Shown piece after piece: positions 55,171 to 64,000 of a stretch of 64,000 nt of DNA. Position 1 is the stretch's first letter. Every line of letters begins with the position of its first letter. A program made the position numbers and the translations under genes. Source of the DNA: Undaria pinnatifida (Eukaryota; Sar; Phaeophyceae; Laminariales; Alariaceae); NCBI GenBank assembly GCA_012845835.1, contig JABAKD010000028.1:13920648-13984647 (forward strand), in the 5' to 3' direction. The notes below the pieces were generated by a model. It was given only the letters and a program-made list of their open reading frames with translations. It was not told the DNA's origin and made no database searches.

Positions 55171-55900
55171 ATGAGGACCCTGCGGTGGACGCGAGATTCC
55201 GCGAAATGGTGGGGAGTCTGATGTGGATTGAGAATCAGACGAAGCCGGACATCGCGAACGCAGTGCGGGCGGTTGCGAGGTTTTTTCATGACCTTAAGGA
55301 GGTACATGTTAAGGTGGCTAGGACGATAATCGAGAGCCTGGGCGCTACGGCTTACTCAGGTTTGACGTTCAGGAAGGACAGTAAACTAGAGGAAGTGCAG
55401 TTGGATTACGACTTGGAGACGTACGTGGACGTGGACTACGCTCACAAGGCCGAAGATAGGCGTTAGGTCTCTGGCGTGGCTGTCTGTTGCGGGGGTACAC
55501 TTGTGTCGTGGTTTTCTAGGACGCAGAAATGCGTCACCCTATCAACTATCGAGGCGGAGTACGTAGCCATGGCCGACAGGGTGAAGGAAGCCCTTTACGT
55601 GAGAGGAGTGTTGGGTTTCCTGATGCCTAGTCTGGGGTCGCCGAGTATTGGAGTGTTTGGAGACAACAAAGGGGCGACAGACCTGGCCAAGAACCCATTG
55701 AGCTCATCTAACAGTAAGCACATCGATGTACAGTACCATTTTCTGCGCGAGTTGGTGGGGACGGGAGACTTGTCGGTTAAGTATCTCCGGACGGACGACC
55801 AGCATGCGGACATTCTCACAAAGCCTATTGGCAAAGAGAGGTTTGAGAAACACCGTGATTTTCTGTTAGGGATACAGTATTTTTTTTTATGTGGATAGTG
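55149..55900 (+). pseudogene. pol: copia 2 connection and RNase H
   Basis: DARFREMVGSLMWIENQTKP, DIANAVRAVARF, then TYVDVDYAHKAEDRR (catalytic Asp) and a stop at 55464. In the same frame come WFSRTQKCVTLST, EAEYVAMAD (catalytic Glu), FGDNKGATDL (catalytic Asp), SKHIDVQYHFLREL and DQHADILTKPIG. Only one stop interrupts this domain, and all acidic residues I would expect are present. Confidence 0.9.
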
Positions 55901-55945
55901 TTTGTTTTCATCGAGGCTTGTTAGTTGATCCACCACCAGGGAGGG

Positions 55946-56308
55946 TGTTCGATATAGCTTGTCTCAACGAACAGCCTAGCAATAAGTTACGGTTACATAG
56001 GTTGTGTCACGGAGGTAAGTTACAGGGATCGTCTCATGGTATCACCCACGAGCAGTCCCACGGGTATGTACGAGTAGGTACTATGCGAGGAGGTTTAGGT
56101 ATTCGACTACGAGCGGTTGTTCCTGGGCTGTGGAGAGTTGACCCGCATGACCCACTCCACGTTTCCCCCTGCATTCGTCTACCCCTTTCCGGGCCGACAT
56201 AATAAACACATCTTTAACTATCTTCTACACACTGCGTGTTGCAGTGACTCGCTCACAGCCTAGTGTGGCTGTTGGGAGCTTATCCATCCATCGCATATCA
56301 GCGCTAAT
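55946..56308 (+). repeat. 3' LTR of copia 2
   Basis: Starts TGTTCGATATAGCTTGTCTC right after ACCACCAGGGAGGG (purine tract) and ends at GCGCTAAT by comparison with the 5' LTR. Confidence 0.88.
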
Positions 56309-56649
56309 TGAAGAAGTGGCGAGGCTCCCCAGTGAGTGGAGTAAACCCTCTCTTTGTCGTTGCATGGTAATGTGTGGTTTAGAATGGCATGGTTACATAC
56401 AGTGCTCACCCTGTACATATTATATTCAGTCCGAATTGAAAACGGGATTTTTCTCTCGGGTTGCCCTTTTGTTACGCTTCCCAAAACACATATTTGGGTT
56501 GACGATCCTGCTACCTTTTTTAAAGCTCAAAGCCATGGACTAATAAGCTACTGCATTGCTCCTAAAATGTTCAGTATATCTTCCATCGCCATGGTATATC
56601 CTATTATCAATAGTAGAGTAAGAGCAGCAATTCTTTGGTTGTGCTGGAT

Positions 56650-57520
56650 CATATGTATGCCATTAAAAACATAAAAATAGACTCCTCGTCCAGTTGTGAG
56701 ATCGAAGGTTTTGTTGAATCTCACATTTGCAAGCTGTGGGTGATACTCCGATTGCGTGTCTTACTGGGTGTGTGTCCTCAGTAAAGAGGTAGGTCGGCGA
56801 CTCCCTTTAGAACTATAGCATAGCTTGTATCAGGGTAAACCATTCACAAGGCGATGATAATCAATCAGTGCACGCCATGTTAAGCAATCCGTGCACGTAA
56901 ACCACTAAACCCGTTTTTGAGGGGGACGAAATCTGATGGCTGTGGAAGGGATGAATAACCGGGTGAGGGGAGGGCGGGGTATTTTAGGTAGGGAAGGCCA
57001 ACAGTTTTAGATCGCAAACATGAATTGGAGTTTACTGTATCGGGTGGTGCTGGGTCTAGGGTGGAGGTTTATATATGTACTCAAATGTACTCGTGAAATT
57101 GTTTCACTAACCGGTAGTTCCTCCCATGAGGAGCTCAATTGGCCGGGGCCTTTTTTGGCGCAATCCTACAACTAACTGCAACCCCTACCGTGGGATGACT
57201 CGTAAGGGAATTACATCTTCAAGATGGCAAAATGAATCAACTAGAGCTACCGCATGAGTGGCTCGAAAGGTAAAGAGGGGATATCATCTGTCGGATAGTG
57301 CTTATTATTCTGGCAGATATTGAAGATCTTGATGGGTGCTGGGGGAGGAGGGTGTTTTTGTGTGCGTGTGTGGGGGGTAATTTTTAGTGGGGCGGCGGGG
57401 GAGGGGTGTGTGTGCTGGTCTGGGGAGGCAGGCGGGGGAGACTCGGCGGCCGATGCGTGTAAAATATTCTACCTGCGGATTAAATGCAGATCCCCAATAC
57501 TTCAGAGATAGACTACGAGG
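56650..57520 (+). repeat. dispersed repeat family A, third copy
   Basis: CAGTTGTGAGATCGAAGG, CATTTGCAAGCTGTGGGTGA, GGTAGGTCGGCGACTCCC, GGGGGACGAAATCTGATGGC and, later, GGATATCATCTG, TTATTATTCTGGCAGAT match the order of landmarks at 48950-50330. Confidence 0.7.
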
Positions 57521-57619
57521 TGGATGGGGAGGAGATTGTTTTTACGATAATTATGCTATATTTAGACTAGACTAGTGATTTTTGATTTCCGTACAGTATA
57601 AGTACTATTGTTGTCACGA

Positions 57620-58290
57620 ATGTCATGCCGAGGTATTGGGGTACATTTCATCCGTATGTTTGCTATACATATAGACTATACCTTGGTGCGGATTAATTGA
57701 AGGGCGTCTATAAATGGATGAATATACGACGGTGTCACCTGAGCTATAGACGACCACTGGGGGCCGTAGCCATTTATTTGCGTACACCTTCCCTGCACTT
57801 GAACAACCATGTGCCTGGCTATCTATAATGTCCTCGAGCCTGGTATAGGTCAGTTTCGTGAGTTCAAGCCCCACCGAGTGCATATTCGTATAAATTCGTT
57901 GGGACTTTTTCTTGGGCACAAATTGACTTGCGGAAAGCGCGAGAGCGTGAGTTAGCAACACTCGAAGAAAAATCTACGAGTAGTGGGAATGCTGAACCCT
58001 ATGCGCGATAAAAATTTCAGGCAAGAACCGGGGGAAGAGAAGGGACTACACCAGTGACCACGGCTTGTCCAGAAGCTGGAATGTAGAATTGTGAGAAAAG
58101 AAAAAACGTGGTAAGCATGAATATAGGAATAGAAGACAACCAATGGAACGGCAAGACCCGGGGGGAAGAAGGGACGACACCTGTGACCACGGCTTGTCCA
58201 GAAGCTGGAAAGTAGAAGTGTGAGAACAAAAACCAAAAATGTGATGAGCATAAAGAAAATAATAGAAGACAACAATTAGTTGAAACTGTT
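57620..58290. repeat. dispersed repeat family D, copy 2, with 128-bp tandem duplication
   Basis: 57780-58100 matches 13420-13760. Within it, ACACC.GTGACCACGGCTTG, TCCAGAAGCTGGAA.GTAGAA and GTGAGAA occur at 58045-58100 and again at 58170-58230. Confidence 0.7.
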
Positions 58291-58562
58291 GTTGTAATTG
58301 TTTTTTTTGTTTTATTTTTCGTCCCATTTATTATCCTCGCATTACAGTCGTGTAATGGAGTGCTCCCCGTAGGAGAATAGTTTATAGATTCGACGTGAAG
58401 CCATGTCATGGTTGAGGTGAAACCACGTGATATTAGATGTCACACTCACGTCAAGGCCATCATAGGTGGGCGGAATAATAATGTAGGTGACGATGAAGGG
58501 GCAAGCAGGACGCCCCTCATCTCACTACATGGCCCTTTTCGGGGGAGGAGAGTGTTATGAGG

Positions 58563-58690
58563 CTAAGTGTGGGTAAGCTATTGGTTAACCTTTTGCAAGT
58601 ACTAATACCCCACTGGTTCCTTAACAAATGGCGTCGTCGACAGACCATGTTTTTTTTGGGTCGTGGGTTCAAATCCCACATCCACAATAA
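58563..58690 (+). repeat. tRNA-like SINE fragment (family C), copy 2
   Basis: GGTTAACCTTTTGCAAGT, TAATACCCCACT, TGGCGTCGTCGACAGACCAT and GTCGTGGGTTCAAATCCCAC, then ATCCACAATAATAA. Same block as 3585-3740 on the other strand. The B box here is GGGTTCAAATCCC, close to consensus. Confidence 0.65.
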
Positions 58691-58912
58691 TAATTAATTT
58701 ACGCAGTAAAATGATGCCTGTAAGGCACCCACATGGTACAATGGGATAACCTACTCCCAGAACTAAACATGGAAAAACACCCTTCGGGCTAACCCGCTAC
58801 GTTTACGTTTCGGCCCCGTACCGCCGAGAAAAACGGAAACCCTGGCCCCACTTTTCTCCAGTGGGCAAGCCCGAATATCTCTGAAACTTATCTTGTTACT
58901 TCTCTTCCCGCC

Positions 58913-60006
58913 TTACCTTGTTAGCGCTTCTGACACAAAGTCTGCCCCCTCCCCTCCCGCTCTTACGTAAACCATGAACGCCAGAGACTTCCACCTCCCC
59001 GCTCTTTGGATCTGAATGTCCGAAGCACCTTGTGCCACCAACTGCGTAGCCCCACCAATCCTACCTGAGTGTAAGGCGTAATGCGTCGGGTCTCTCCCCA
59101 AACTACTGACCATCCGCCTCAAGGCCTTCGTCGCTACCGCACGCGAGATAACCTTCCACCCGCTTGCCGTGCGTGTCTGCATGAGTGGTGCTGACCCGCT
59201 CAATTCGGGGTGAATGTTTAGCAGGTCCAGAATTATTTCCAGGGCCCCGTAACCACTCACACCCCTCGTCGCTTGATCCTTCCCTACCGTAACGCTCGTC
59301 GTGGTAACCGTTGCTCCCAACCTCTTGTTGTCTGACTTGGACGCGCGGAACGTCACTTCTACTCTGTCCGCTATGCGCCTGTCATCCCACGCCAGTTGCG
59401 ACGCTCCCGCAAAAAAAAACAAGTCCCTTCTCGTCAGACAAAAGTCCGGGTGTACCAGGCCATTACCAAACGCCCAAATTTCCGAGGCTCTGCACAATAG
59501 ATGAAACGACAAAGCGAGACCGCACCACACTACCCACCCTTCGGTCTCTACACCGGCCACGCACCGGTTAGCAGTTCCCACGACAGAGGTTTCCTTACCT
59601 TGGGGCGTACCTCCGACTTACCGTGTGCTCTGTCGATTCCTTTTCCTACTGCTGTCACCATGCAGTGTGAAGTGGGCAATTCCCAACCCTCAAACATTCT
59701 GTGGAAATACTTGATCGCTGCTAGGTAACCCCGAACCGTCTGACTCTGGTTTTTGAAGCTAAAGCATCGCAACGCCATGAATTTCGTCAGCTCTGTAACT
59801 GCCGCATCGACTCCGTCTCTTTCTAACAGCCACGCCCCCTTCCCTTCTATCGCCCTGAGACGGCACCACGTTTTCCATTGATTCCAGTACACCTTTTGCG
59901 TGCTTCCCCCCACCGAGGCCAACGCTAGGGTTTCCACCAGTCTTTTCGCCTCGTCCTCATTCCCTCCCTCTCCCGCGTATGATCCTGCTCGGAGGGGTTT
60001 GAGCAA
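58913..60006 (-). pseudogene. DIRS-A tyrosine recombinase, one frameshift
   Basis: 60006-59548 is the N-terminal core-binding domain (STQKVYWNQWKTWCRLRAIE, TELTKFMALRCFSFKNQSQT, GYLAAIKYFHRMFEGWELP). Near 59570 the frame shifts by one and 59581-58913 carries the catalytic domain. It has LALSFHLLCRASEIWAFG with the first Arg, THYALHSGRIGGATQLVAQG with His-x-x-Arg, and IQRAGRWKSLAFMVYVR with Trp and the Tyr nucleophile. All catalytic residues are in place, so the single frameshift is the only visible defect. The enzyme would join the circular cDNA to the genome by site-specific recombination. Confidence 0.9.
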
Positions 60007-60010
60007 GTGT

Positions 60011-61132
60011 TCATGATTCTGCTGTTCGTGTCATCGCATCCCATACATCGTCATCCATGTACTCTGTGGCAAAATTGGGCTGTAGAATTGTCTCGAAAAA
60101 TCCGCACCCGCTCTGACCTATGCTTTGCTCTCTCCATTCCCCGTGTACGAGGGGCTGCAGGTTGCGCGCGATCTGTTCTTTTGGCCATCTTGAAATGCCG
60201 TCAGCCACCACATTCTGCACACCGGGAATATGTTTTGCGTCATGGGTCCAACCGGTCGTGATTTCCAGTCTACCCAGTAATCTCTTGGCTAGGGCCGCAC
60301 GTATGTTACGTGATCCTCCACATCTGTTAATCCACGACACTGCTGCCACGTTGTCTCCTCTCAACAGTTCTGGATCTCCTGGCGTTTTCGGCCTATCTTT
60401 CAAAAGGACTTGTGTCACGTACGCTGTCATTACCATGCCACACAGTTCGAGCAAGTTGATCGTTATTGCGTCCTCGCCCTTTGTCACCACCTTTCGCAGA
60501 AGCTCGGACAGCCGGTGGTTCAGATCGTATCTCCAATACACCTGGAGCTCTGGGCAAAGCCCCCCGACTGCAGTAAAGCTTGCGTCTGAGTAGTATCGTC
60601 GTAAGGCAGTTCGTTGTACGTGTGCGTAAAAAGGTGCTCCAAGCGACTCCCCGGCGTTAACCAAGTTGTGGTCGATTGCCCACTTCCAGAAGGCAATATC
60701 ATTGTGGAACTCCCAGCCCAGTTTAACTACTCTCCGCGTCCGTTTTGTCGACTTAGCTATTTTGTGAAGATCGGTCAAACGTAAAAGCTGCCAGACAAAA
60801 TATCTTCCCGCTCTGACTACATACGTGAGGTTCAATAATTTCCCGGCCATGCTGAGAACGGCCTGCGCGCCTGCATGCGTTTTGCTACTCGGCCACTCAA
60901 GTTCTAGGAGTAGTCTAATCGCTTCTATCCTTTCCTTAGTGACAGAGATTCGCATGGTGTGGGTGTTGATGGTAAAACCGAGAGCATCTACAGTTGAATT
61001 CCAATTCGTGCTCTTCTTCGGGGCAAGAATTGGAGTTTCACCTTTTTCGTCTGGTCCAAATAATCTTACGTTATCTGATGCGAGAGAAGCCGACGCTATG
61101 AGGGCTGTCTGATCTGAAGCGTTGACCTGCAT
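60011..61132 (-). pseudogene. DIRS-A RT thumb and RNase H
   Basis: A 373-residue open frame. It starts with the end of RT (STVDALGFTINTHTMRISVT, LLNLTYVVRAGRYFVWQLLR). Then comes RNase H with RRYYSDASFTAVGGLC (Asp), INLLELCGMVMTAYV (Glu), ELLRGDNVAAVSWINRC (Asp) and KHIPGVQNVVADGISRW (Asp). All four acidic residues are present. It overlaps the previous RT frame by a frameshift near 61115. The tail ETILQPNFATEYMDD precedes the recombinase after a stop at 60011. Confidence 0.9.
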
Positions 61133-61701
61133 GCGCTGGCCATAATAAAATCATCAACGTACACGGACGTTAAAAACGGTTCGCTTGGCCCGCCCCTTTT
61201 CCGGGAGTTAACTCTTACTCCGGTCGGAATCCGGGTTGGACTTCCGTTCTCCCACGGCTTCACGATTTTGACGTGCGACATCATGGCCTTTCCTTCTGGT
61301 AGGATAACGGCGCTATTTACCGTAGTGTTACAGTGGGCGTGTTCGGCCGCTGCGGCCATGAGGCCTCAGTACCCTGGCGAGGCTGCCCATCCAAAGGTGA
61401 GTCTGAAATCCGATACCAACACATCGTCTACCACGTAACAAAAGTTCTGTGCCTGGTGCGGTGCAATTCTAACATTCCTGAAAGCGTCAGTTACGTCTGC
61501 CTTTGCCAACAGTATACGACGGTTGGGGAACCTTATTCGAAGGTCTGTTAGAGCCTTTAGAAGTGCGGGGAGGGCGTCACCACAGAGACATTTTGGTACC
61601 TCTTCAGTTTGTGTGTCTCTGTTCAGTCCCCCCTTCTCCCCCCTGGCCGCTCCGGCCTCAAACGAGTAGTCGTTAATGATTCTGACCTTGTGTGTGACCA
61701 C
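61096..61701 (-). pseudogene. DIRS-A reverse transcriptase palm, frameshifted
   Basis: 61701-61366 encodes VTHKVRIINDYSFEAGAARG, then ILLAKADVTDAFRNVRIAP (catalytic Asp) and FRLTFGWAASPGY. After a shift near 61363, 61359-61096 encodes VILPEGKAMMSHVKIV and the box LTSVYVDDFIMA, the normal Tyr-Val-Asp-Asp. Shifts at about 61700, 61363 and 61115 break it into three pieces that fit together in order. Confidence 0.9.
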
Positions 61702-63025
61702 CGCCCACCCGCAGCCCTTTTAAAGAGGCAGCGGATTCTCTTTCAAACACGAGCACTCGATTTCGTCTAATATCTTCATACAGTTTTTTCCAAACTAGGT
61801 CCATGTGTTCTGCCACGGTGCTGTGATTTCCATACTGCATTGCTCTGGTTGGGTCGAGGTCCGTGACCGATGTTTTTACCGGGACGCCGTTCTTGATAAT
61901 GTCTACGAGCTCCGTTATTGCTGGGAAGCCCTTAATAAGCCCAAAATAATGTTCCACTTGGCTGAGAGAGAAAGGAGGTGACACCAAGGTGCCTCCGATT
62001 TCAACAGCCACGTCTCCCACACTACCATCGCGTACATGTAACAGCTCTGTGCCTATTTCTGCCATCTCTCGAATGACTCGTTTCGTTCTAGCAAGGTCGC
62101 GGTTTTCGGCGGCCATCGACACCTTTGTTTGATTCCATCTTCCGTTCAGCTCAGCGATTTTTGCTTTTCTGCGGTTGCCATTGTTGATTACATTGCATGT
62201 CTGAACTTGAGTGTAGTACGATTCTTTTCCATCTAAAGGGGCTACTTGTCGCCCCGACTCGGGTACATATTTTTCTTTTGCGTACTCGCTTAAGTTGGTT
62301 GTCTTTGAGGACTCTCGCCAGCCTTGCGCCGACTGGACACGACCAACGTCAGGCAACTGGCCATGACTCTGGAATTTATTTTCCGCCCGGGACTCATGAT
62401 CCGGCAACTGGTCGTGACCATGCCGCCCCTGCGGTGCTTTTGAGTACTCTCGCAAGCCTTGCGCCGACTGGGGACGACCAAGGCCAGGCAACTGGCCATG
62501 ACCTTGGTAACGCTGTCTAGATTTACTGCTATCCTGTTCCGACTCGGAACGATCAAAGGCAGGCAACTGGCCGTGCCCACAGTAAATCTGTCTTGCGTTA
62601 TTGTTTTTAGACAGTCCCAACTGGGGACCATCACGGACAGGCGACTGGCCATGCCCACAGTAATTATGCACCGTGTGATAGAATTTTTTTTCGAAACTAC
62701 CAGGGTTCGGCAACTCACCTTTCTCCTGACAACGCTGTGTGACCCTACCGCCACTCTGTTCCGGCTCGTTACCAACCGAGGCCGGCAACTGACAACCATC
62801 ATTTCTAGCGTTGCTACGTTTCTTACCGCTATGCTGGTCAGTAAAAGTTGTCCTACTGTCAAGAACCCACTCGGCACATTTACGGTCACACGACTCACCC
62901 ACAAACACCGCTTGCGACACCGATCCCAATTGGGGCGCGCCAGTCAGTCCCACCGACTTACTGGTGTTCACGAACGGCGAAACTCCACCCTCCGCATTGC
63001 GCCACTTGCCGTCCGGCCCCGCCAT
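61673..63025 (-). CDS. DIRS-A gag C-terminal and pre-RT polyprotein with 26-residue repeats
   Basis: A 450-residue open frame, in phase with the upstream gag. Its N-terminal part is polar. In the middle are five or six degenerate units of 25-28 residues, each centred on GHGQLP (YCGHGQSP, YCGHGQLP, YQGHGQLP, RHGHDQLP, FQSHGQLP). These are followed by variants of RxQSAQGxRE-SK. The C-terminal third (FSLSQVEHYFGLIKGFPAIT, DPTRAMQYGNHSTVAEHMDL) is the conserved segment preceding RT, and its last residues run out of frame into RT. No function is known to me for the repeats. His-, Gly- and Gln-rich units could bind nucleic acid or metal, which is a guess. Confidence 0.7.
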   Translation of the reverse strand: MAGPDGKWRNAEGGVSPFVNTSKSVGLTGAPQLGSVSQAVFVGESCDRKCAEWVLDSRTTFTDQHSGKKRSNARNDGCQLPASVGNEPEQSGGRVTQRCQEKGELPNPGSFEKKFYHTVHNYCGHGQSPVRDGPQLGLSKNNNARQIYCGHGQLPAFDRSESEQDSSKSRQRYQGHGQLPGLGRPQSAQGLREYSKAPQGRHGHDQLPDHESRAENKFQSHGQLPDVGRVQSAQGWRESSKTTNLSEYAKEKYVPESGRQVAPLDGKESYYTQVQTCNVINNGNRRKAKIAELNGRWNQTKVSMAAENRDLARTKRVIREMAEIGTELLHVRDGSVGDVAVEIGGTLVSPPFSLSQVEHYFGLIKGFPAITELVDIIKNGVPVKTSVTDLDPTRAMQYGNHSTVAEHMDLVWKKLYEDIRRNRVLVFERESAASLKGLRVGGGHTQGQNH

Positions 63026-63043
63026 CAGGCGAGGCCCGCCCTG

Positions 63044-63188
63044 TCAATTAGCACCACCTCTCCCCGCCCCGGGTCCCTGCCTGCCCTGAGCTCCGCCACC
63101 TCTCCCCTGGTTCTGCCCGTGCGAGAAGCTGAACCTCGCGACGGCCGACGGAGGCTGCTGCTGTTGCTGAGGCTGCTGCTGTTGCTGC

Positions 63189-63220
<32 letters not shown>

Positions 63221-64000
63221 CAGCTGCTGTGGCTGGTGCTGGTGCTGCTGCTGCTGGTACCTCGGCGGCGGCGGCGGCGGTGGCGGGCAGGGCAATCCCG
63301 GGGCCCCCGTACCGTCCTGAACGAACGGGCCATGCGAGTATTGACAGTTGGTTCTGTTGCACTGTTGCCTCCGCCACGCGAAATGGCAAGTCCCTTCCGG
63401 CGTCCGCATCTGCTGCAGGCCCGAAACAAAAGGCCAACCCGCCCGCGGTCCCCCGTCCGTACGCGGCCGCGTGGCTGGTGGGAGAATCCCTCCTGTGTTC
63501 GCCTTTCTCTTGACCGGTTTTGCTGCCGCCGTCGAGCGGCCCAGCCTGGGCACTTCCAGCGATGTGTCCATCCGACCCAGCAAACTGCAACTTCCCCGCG
63601 ATGTCAGTTCGCGGAGCATCGTGAAGGCTGGGGCATTTATCCCGGCGCACTCCCCTTCCGGCGGGGCGGAGTTGGGAAAGGCAGTCTTCACCGGAACCAC
63701 GGCGTCTAAAACCAGTCCGAAAAAGTCGTTGATGTCTCTGTTGGCCGCGAAAATCACTCGCTCGCGAACTTGCTGCTGCCTTGGCAGTAGTGTGTTATAA
63801 TGCGTGTTCATGTACGCGGCGAGAGTCTTGGACATTTTCTGCCATTCCTCGATCAGCAAGTCCCGCCTGCCCTGCGACACGCCCCCTGCGGACTCCGCTG
63901 CTCCCTGTTGGGTCACTTTCACCAGAACTTCGACGAACGTTTGGAAGTGCACCTCTGCGGCTCGGGGCACTGCCGCGGTTCCCGGCTCGACCGGAGGTAA
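63044..64000 (-). CDS. gag: DIRS-A gag with CCCH zinc finger and polyglutamine (partial)
   Basis: The frame is open from a TGA at 63044 to the window edge, so its start lies outside. An N-terminal alpha-helical-looking region (VHFQTFVEVLVKVTQQGAAE, DLLIEEWQKMSKTLAAYM) is followed by a basic linker (AAKPVKRKA). At about 63330-63400 there is a finger CHFAWRRQQCNRTNCQYSH, C-x8-C-x4-C-x3-H, a CCCH type that commonly binds RNA. Then come eight prolines, a long polyGln from CAG repeats, and an RGG-like Gly/Arg tail. CCCH in place of the CCHC knuckle is noteworthy for a retroelement gag. Only one in-frame TGA separates it from the next frame. Confidence 0.75.
63160..63262 (-). repeat. CAG/CTG trinucleotide tract
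   Basis: GCTGTT and GCTGCT units on the plus strand encode the polyGln of DIRS-A gag on the minus strand. The repeat keeps plus-strand frames open too (62459-63709), which I regard as a shadow. Confidence 0.9.

Larger units (their letters stand above)
50608..56308 (+). mobile_element. Ty1/copia retrotransposon 2, LTRs closely similar, ORFs broken
   Basis: LTRs at 50608-50968 and 55946-56308 differ by about eight or nine substitutions and one 2-bp indel by eye. Between them are gag, protease, integrase, RT and RNase H in copia order, then a GGGAGGG purine tract against the 3' LTR. Five or more frame changes and six in-frame stops cripple it. No target duplication is confirmed: AGTGA precedes the 5' LTR, and the nearest match on the right is 22 bases beyond the end of LTR similarity. 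Confidence 0.9.
58910..64000 (-). mobile_element. DIRS-A: tyrosine-recombinase retrotransposon, runs off right edge
   Basis: Minus-strand order: gag with CCCH finger and polyGln (64.0-63.04 kb), repeat-rich gag/pre-RT (63.03-61.67), RT (61.70-61.1), RNase H (61.1-60.0), tyrosine recombinase (60.0-58.91). There is no retropepsin and no DDE integrase, as expected for DIRS/Ngaro-like elements. It has only about four frameshifts and one stop between gag and pre-RT. Terminal repeats were not identified on the left, and the right end is outside the window. Confidence 0.9.

Noticed and set aside
50603-56335. AGTGA as target-site duplication of copia 2
   Set aside because: The right-hand AGTGA is 22 bases past the end of LTR similarity, so it does not adjoin the LTR. 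A chance match is likely.
62459-63709. 416-residue plus-strand open frame
   Set aside because: Leu/Arg-rich shadow of DIRS-A gag. The polyLeu part is the reverse of the CAG tract.

Overview
The window looks like gene-poor, repeat-packed nuclear DNA of a eukaryote. I found no intact host gene, no rRNA and no functional tRNA. Almost everything recognisable is a decayed retroelement or a short repeat. Every retroelement coding region is broken by stops and frameshifts. The style of the Ty3/gypsy polyprotein (chromodomain-like tail followed by a GLWWLWKI-type C-terminal module) and the mixture of copia, gypsy and tyrosine-recombinase (DIRS/Ngaro-like) elements suggest a stramenopile, perhaps a brown alga. 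That assignment is an inference and is not proved by the sequence.

Layout. 0-4.3 kb: CATCAG repeat, a scrap of copia integrase, a solo-LTR-like repeat, tRNA-derived SINE-like copies and tandem repeats. 4.9-11.1 kb (minus): a Ty3/gypsy element with protease region, RT, RNase H, low-complexity linker, integrase, GPY/F and chromodomain-like tail. A broken NADAR (YbiA-like) domain lies at its upstream end. 11.2-16.9 kb: a MITE flanked by 46-bp repeats, dispersed repeats, and an array with long C-tracts (14.2-15.6 kb). 16.9-23.4 kb: several unrelated minisatellites and an unrecognised ORF remnant. 23.4-32.5 kb (plus): copia element 1, with 287-bp LTRs and a 5-bp target duplication. Its 3' part is swollen by a nested LTR and tandem repeats. 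32.6-38.4 kb: three copies of a dispersed repeat, a roughly 150-bp tandem repeat, and a minus-strand gag-protease remnant. 40.7-46 kb (minus): a very decayed tyrosine-recombinase retroelement (DIRS-B), interrupted by a second MITE copy. 48.9-50.3 kb: inverted counterpart of the 14-15.6 kb array, with G-tracts. 50.6-56.3 kb (plus): copia element 2 with two closely similar 361/363-bp LTRs. 56.6-58.7 kb: more dispersed repeats. 58.9-64 kb (minus): tyrosine-recombinase retroelement DIRS-A, better preserved and running off the right edge.

How the parts relate. The two copia elements share the order gag, protease, integrase, RT, RNase H, and an unusual His-Val-Asp-Asp-type RT box. The two DIRS-like elements align with each other from the pre-RT region to the recombinase, and both carry 25-26-residue tandem peptide repeats upstream of RT. 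The nesting order can be read directly: a MITE sits inside DIRS-B, and an LTR sits inside the 3' region of copia 1. Dispersed families recur in both halves of the window (14-15.6 with 48.9-50.3 and 56.7-57.5 kb; 13.4-13.9 with 57.6-58.3 kb; 3.6 with 58.6 kb).
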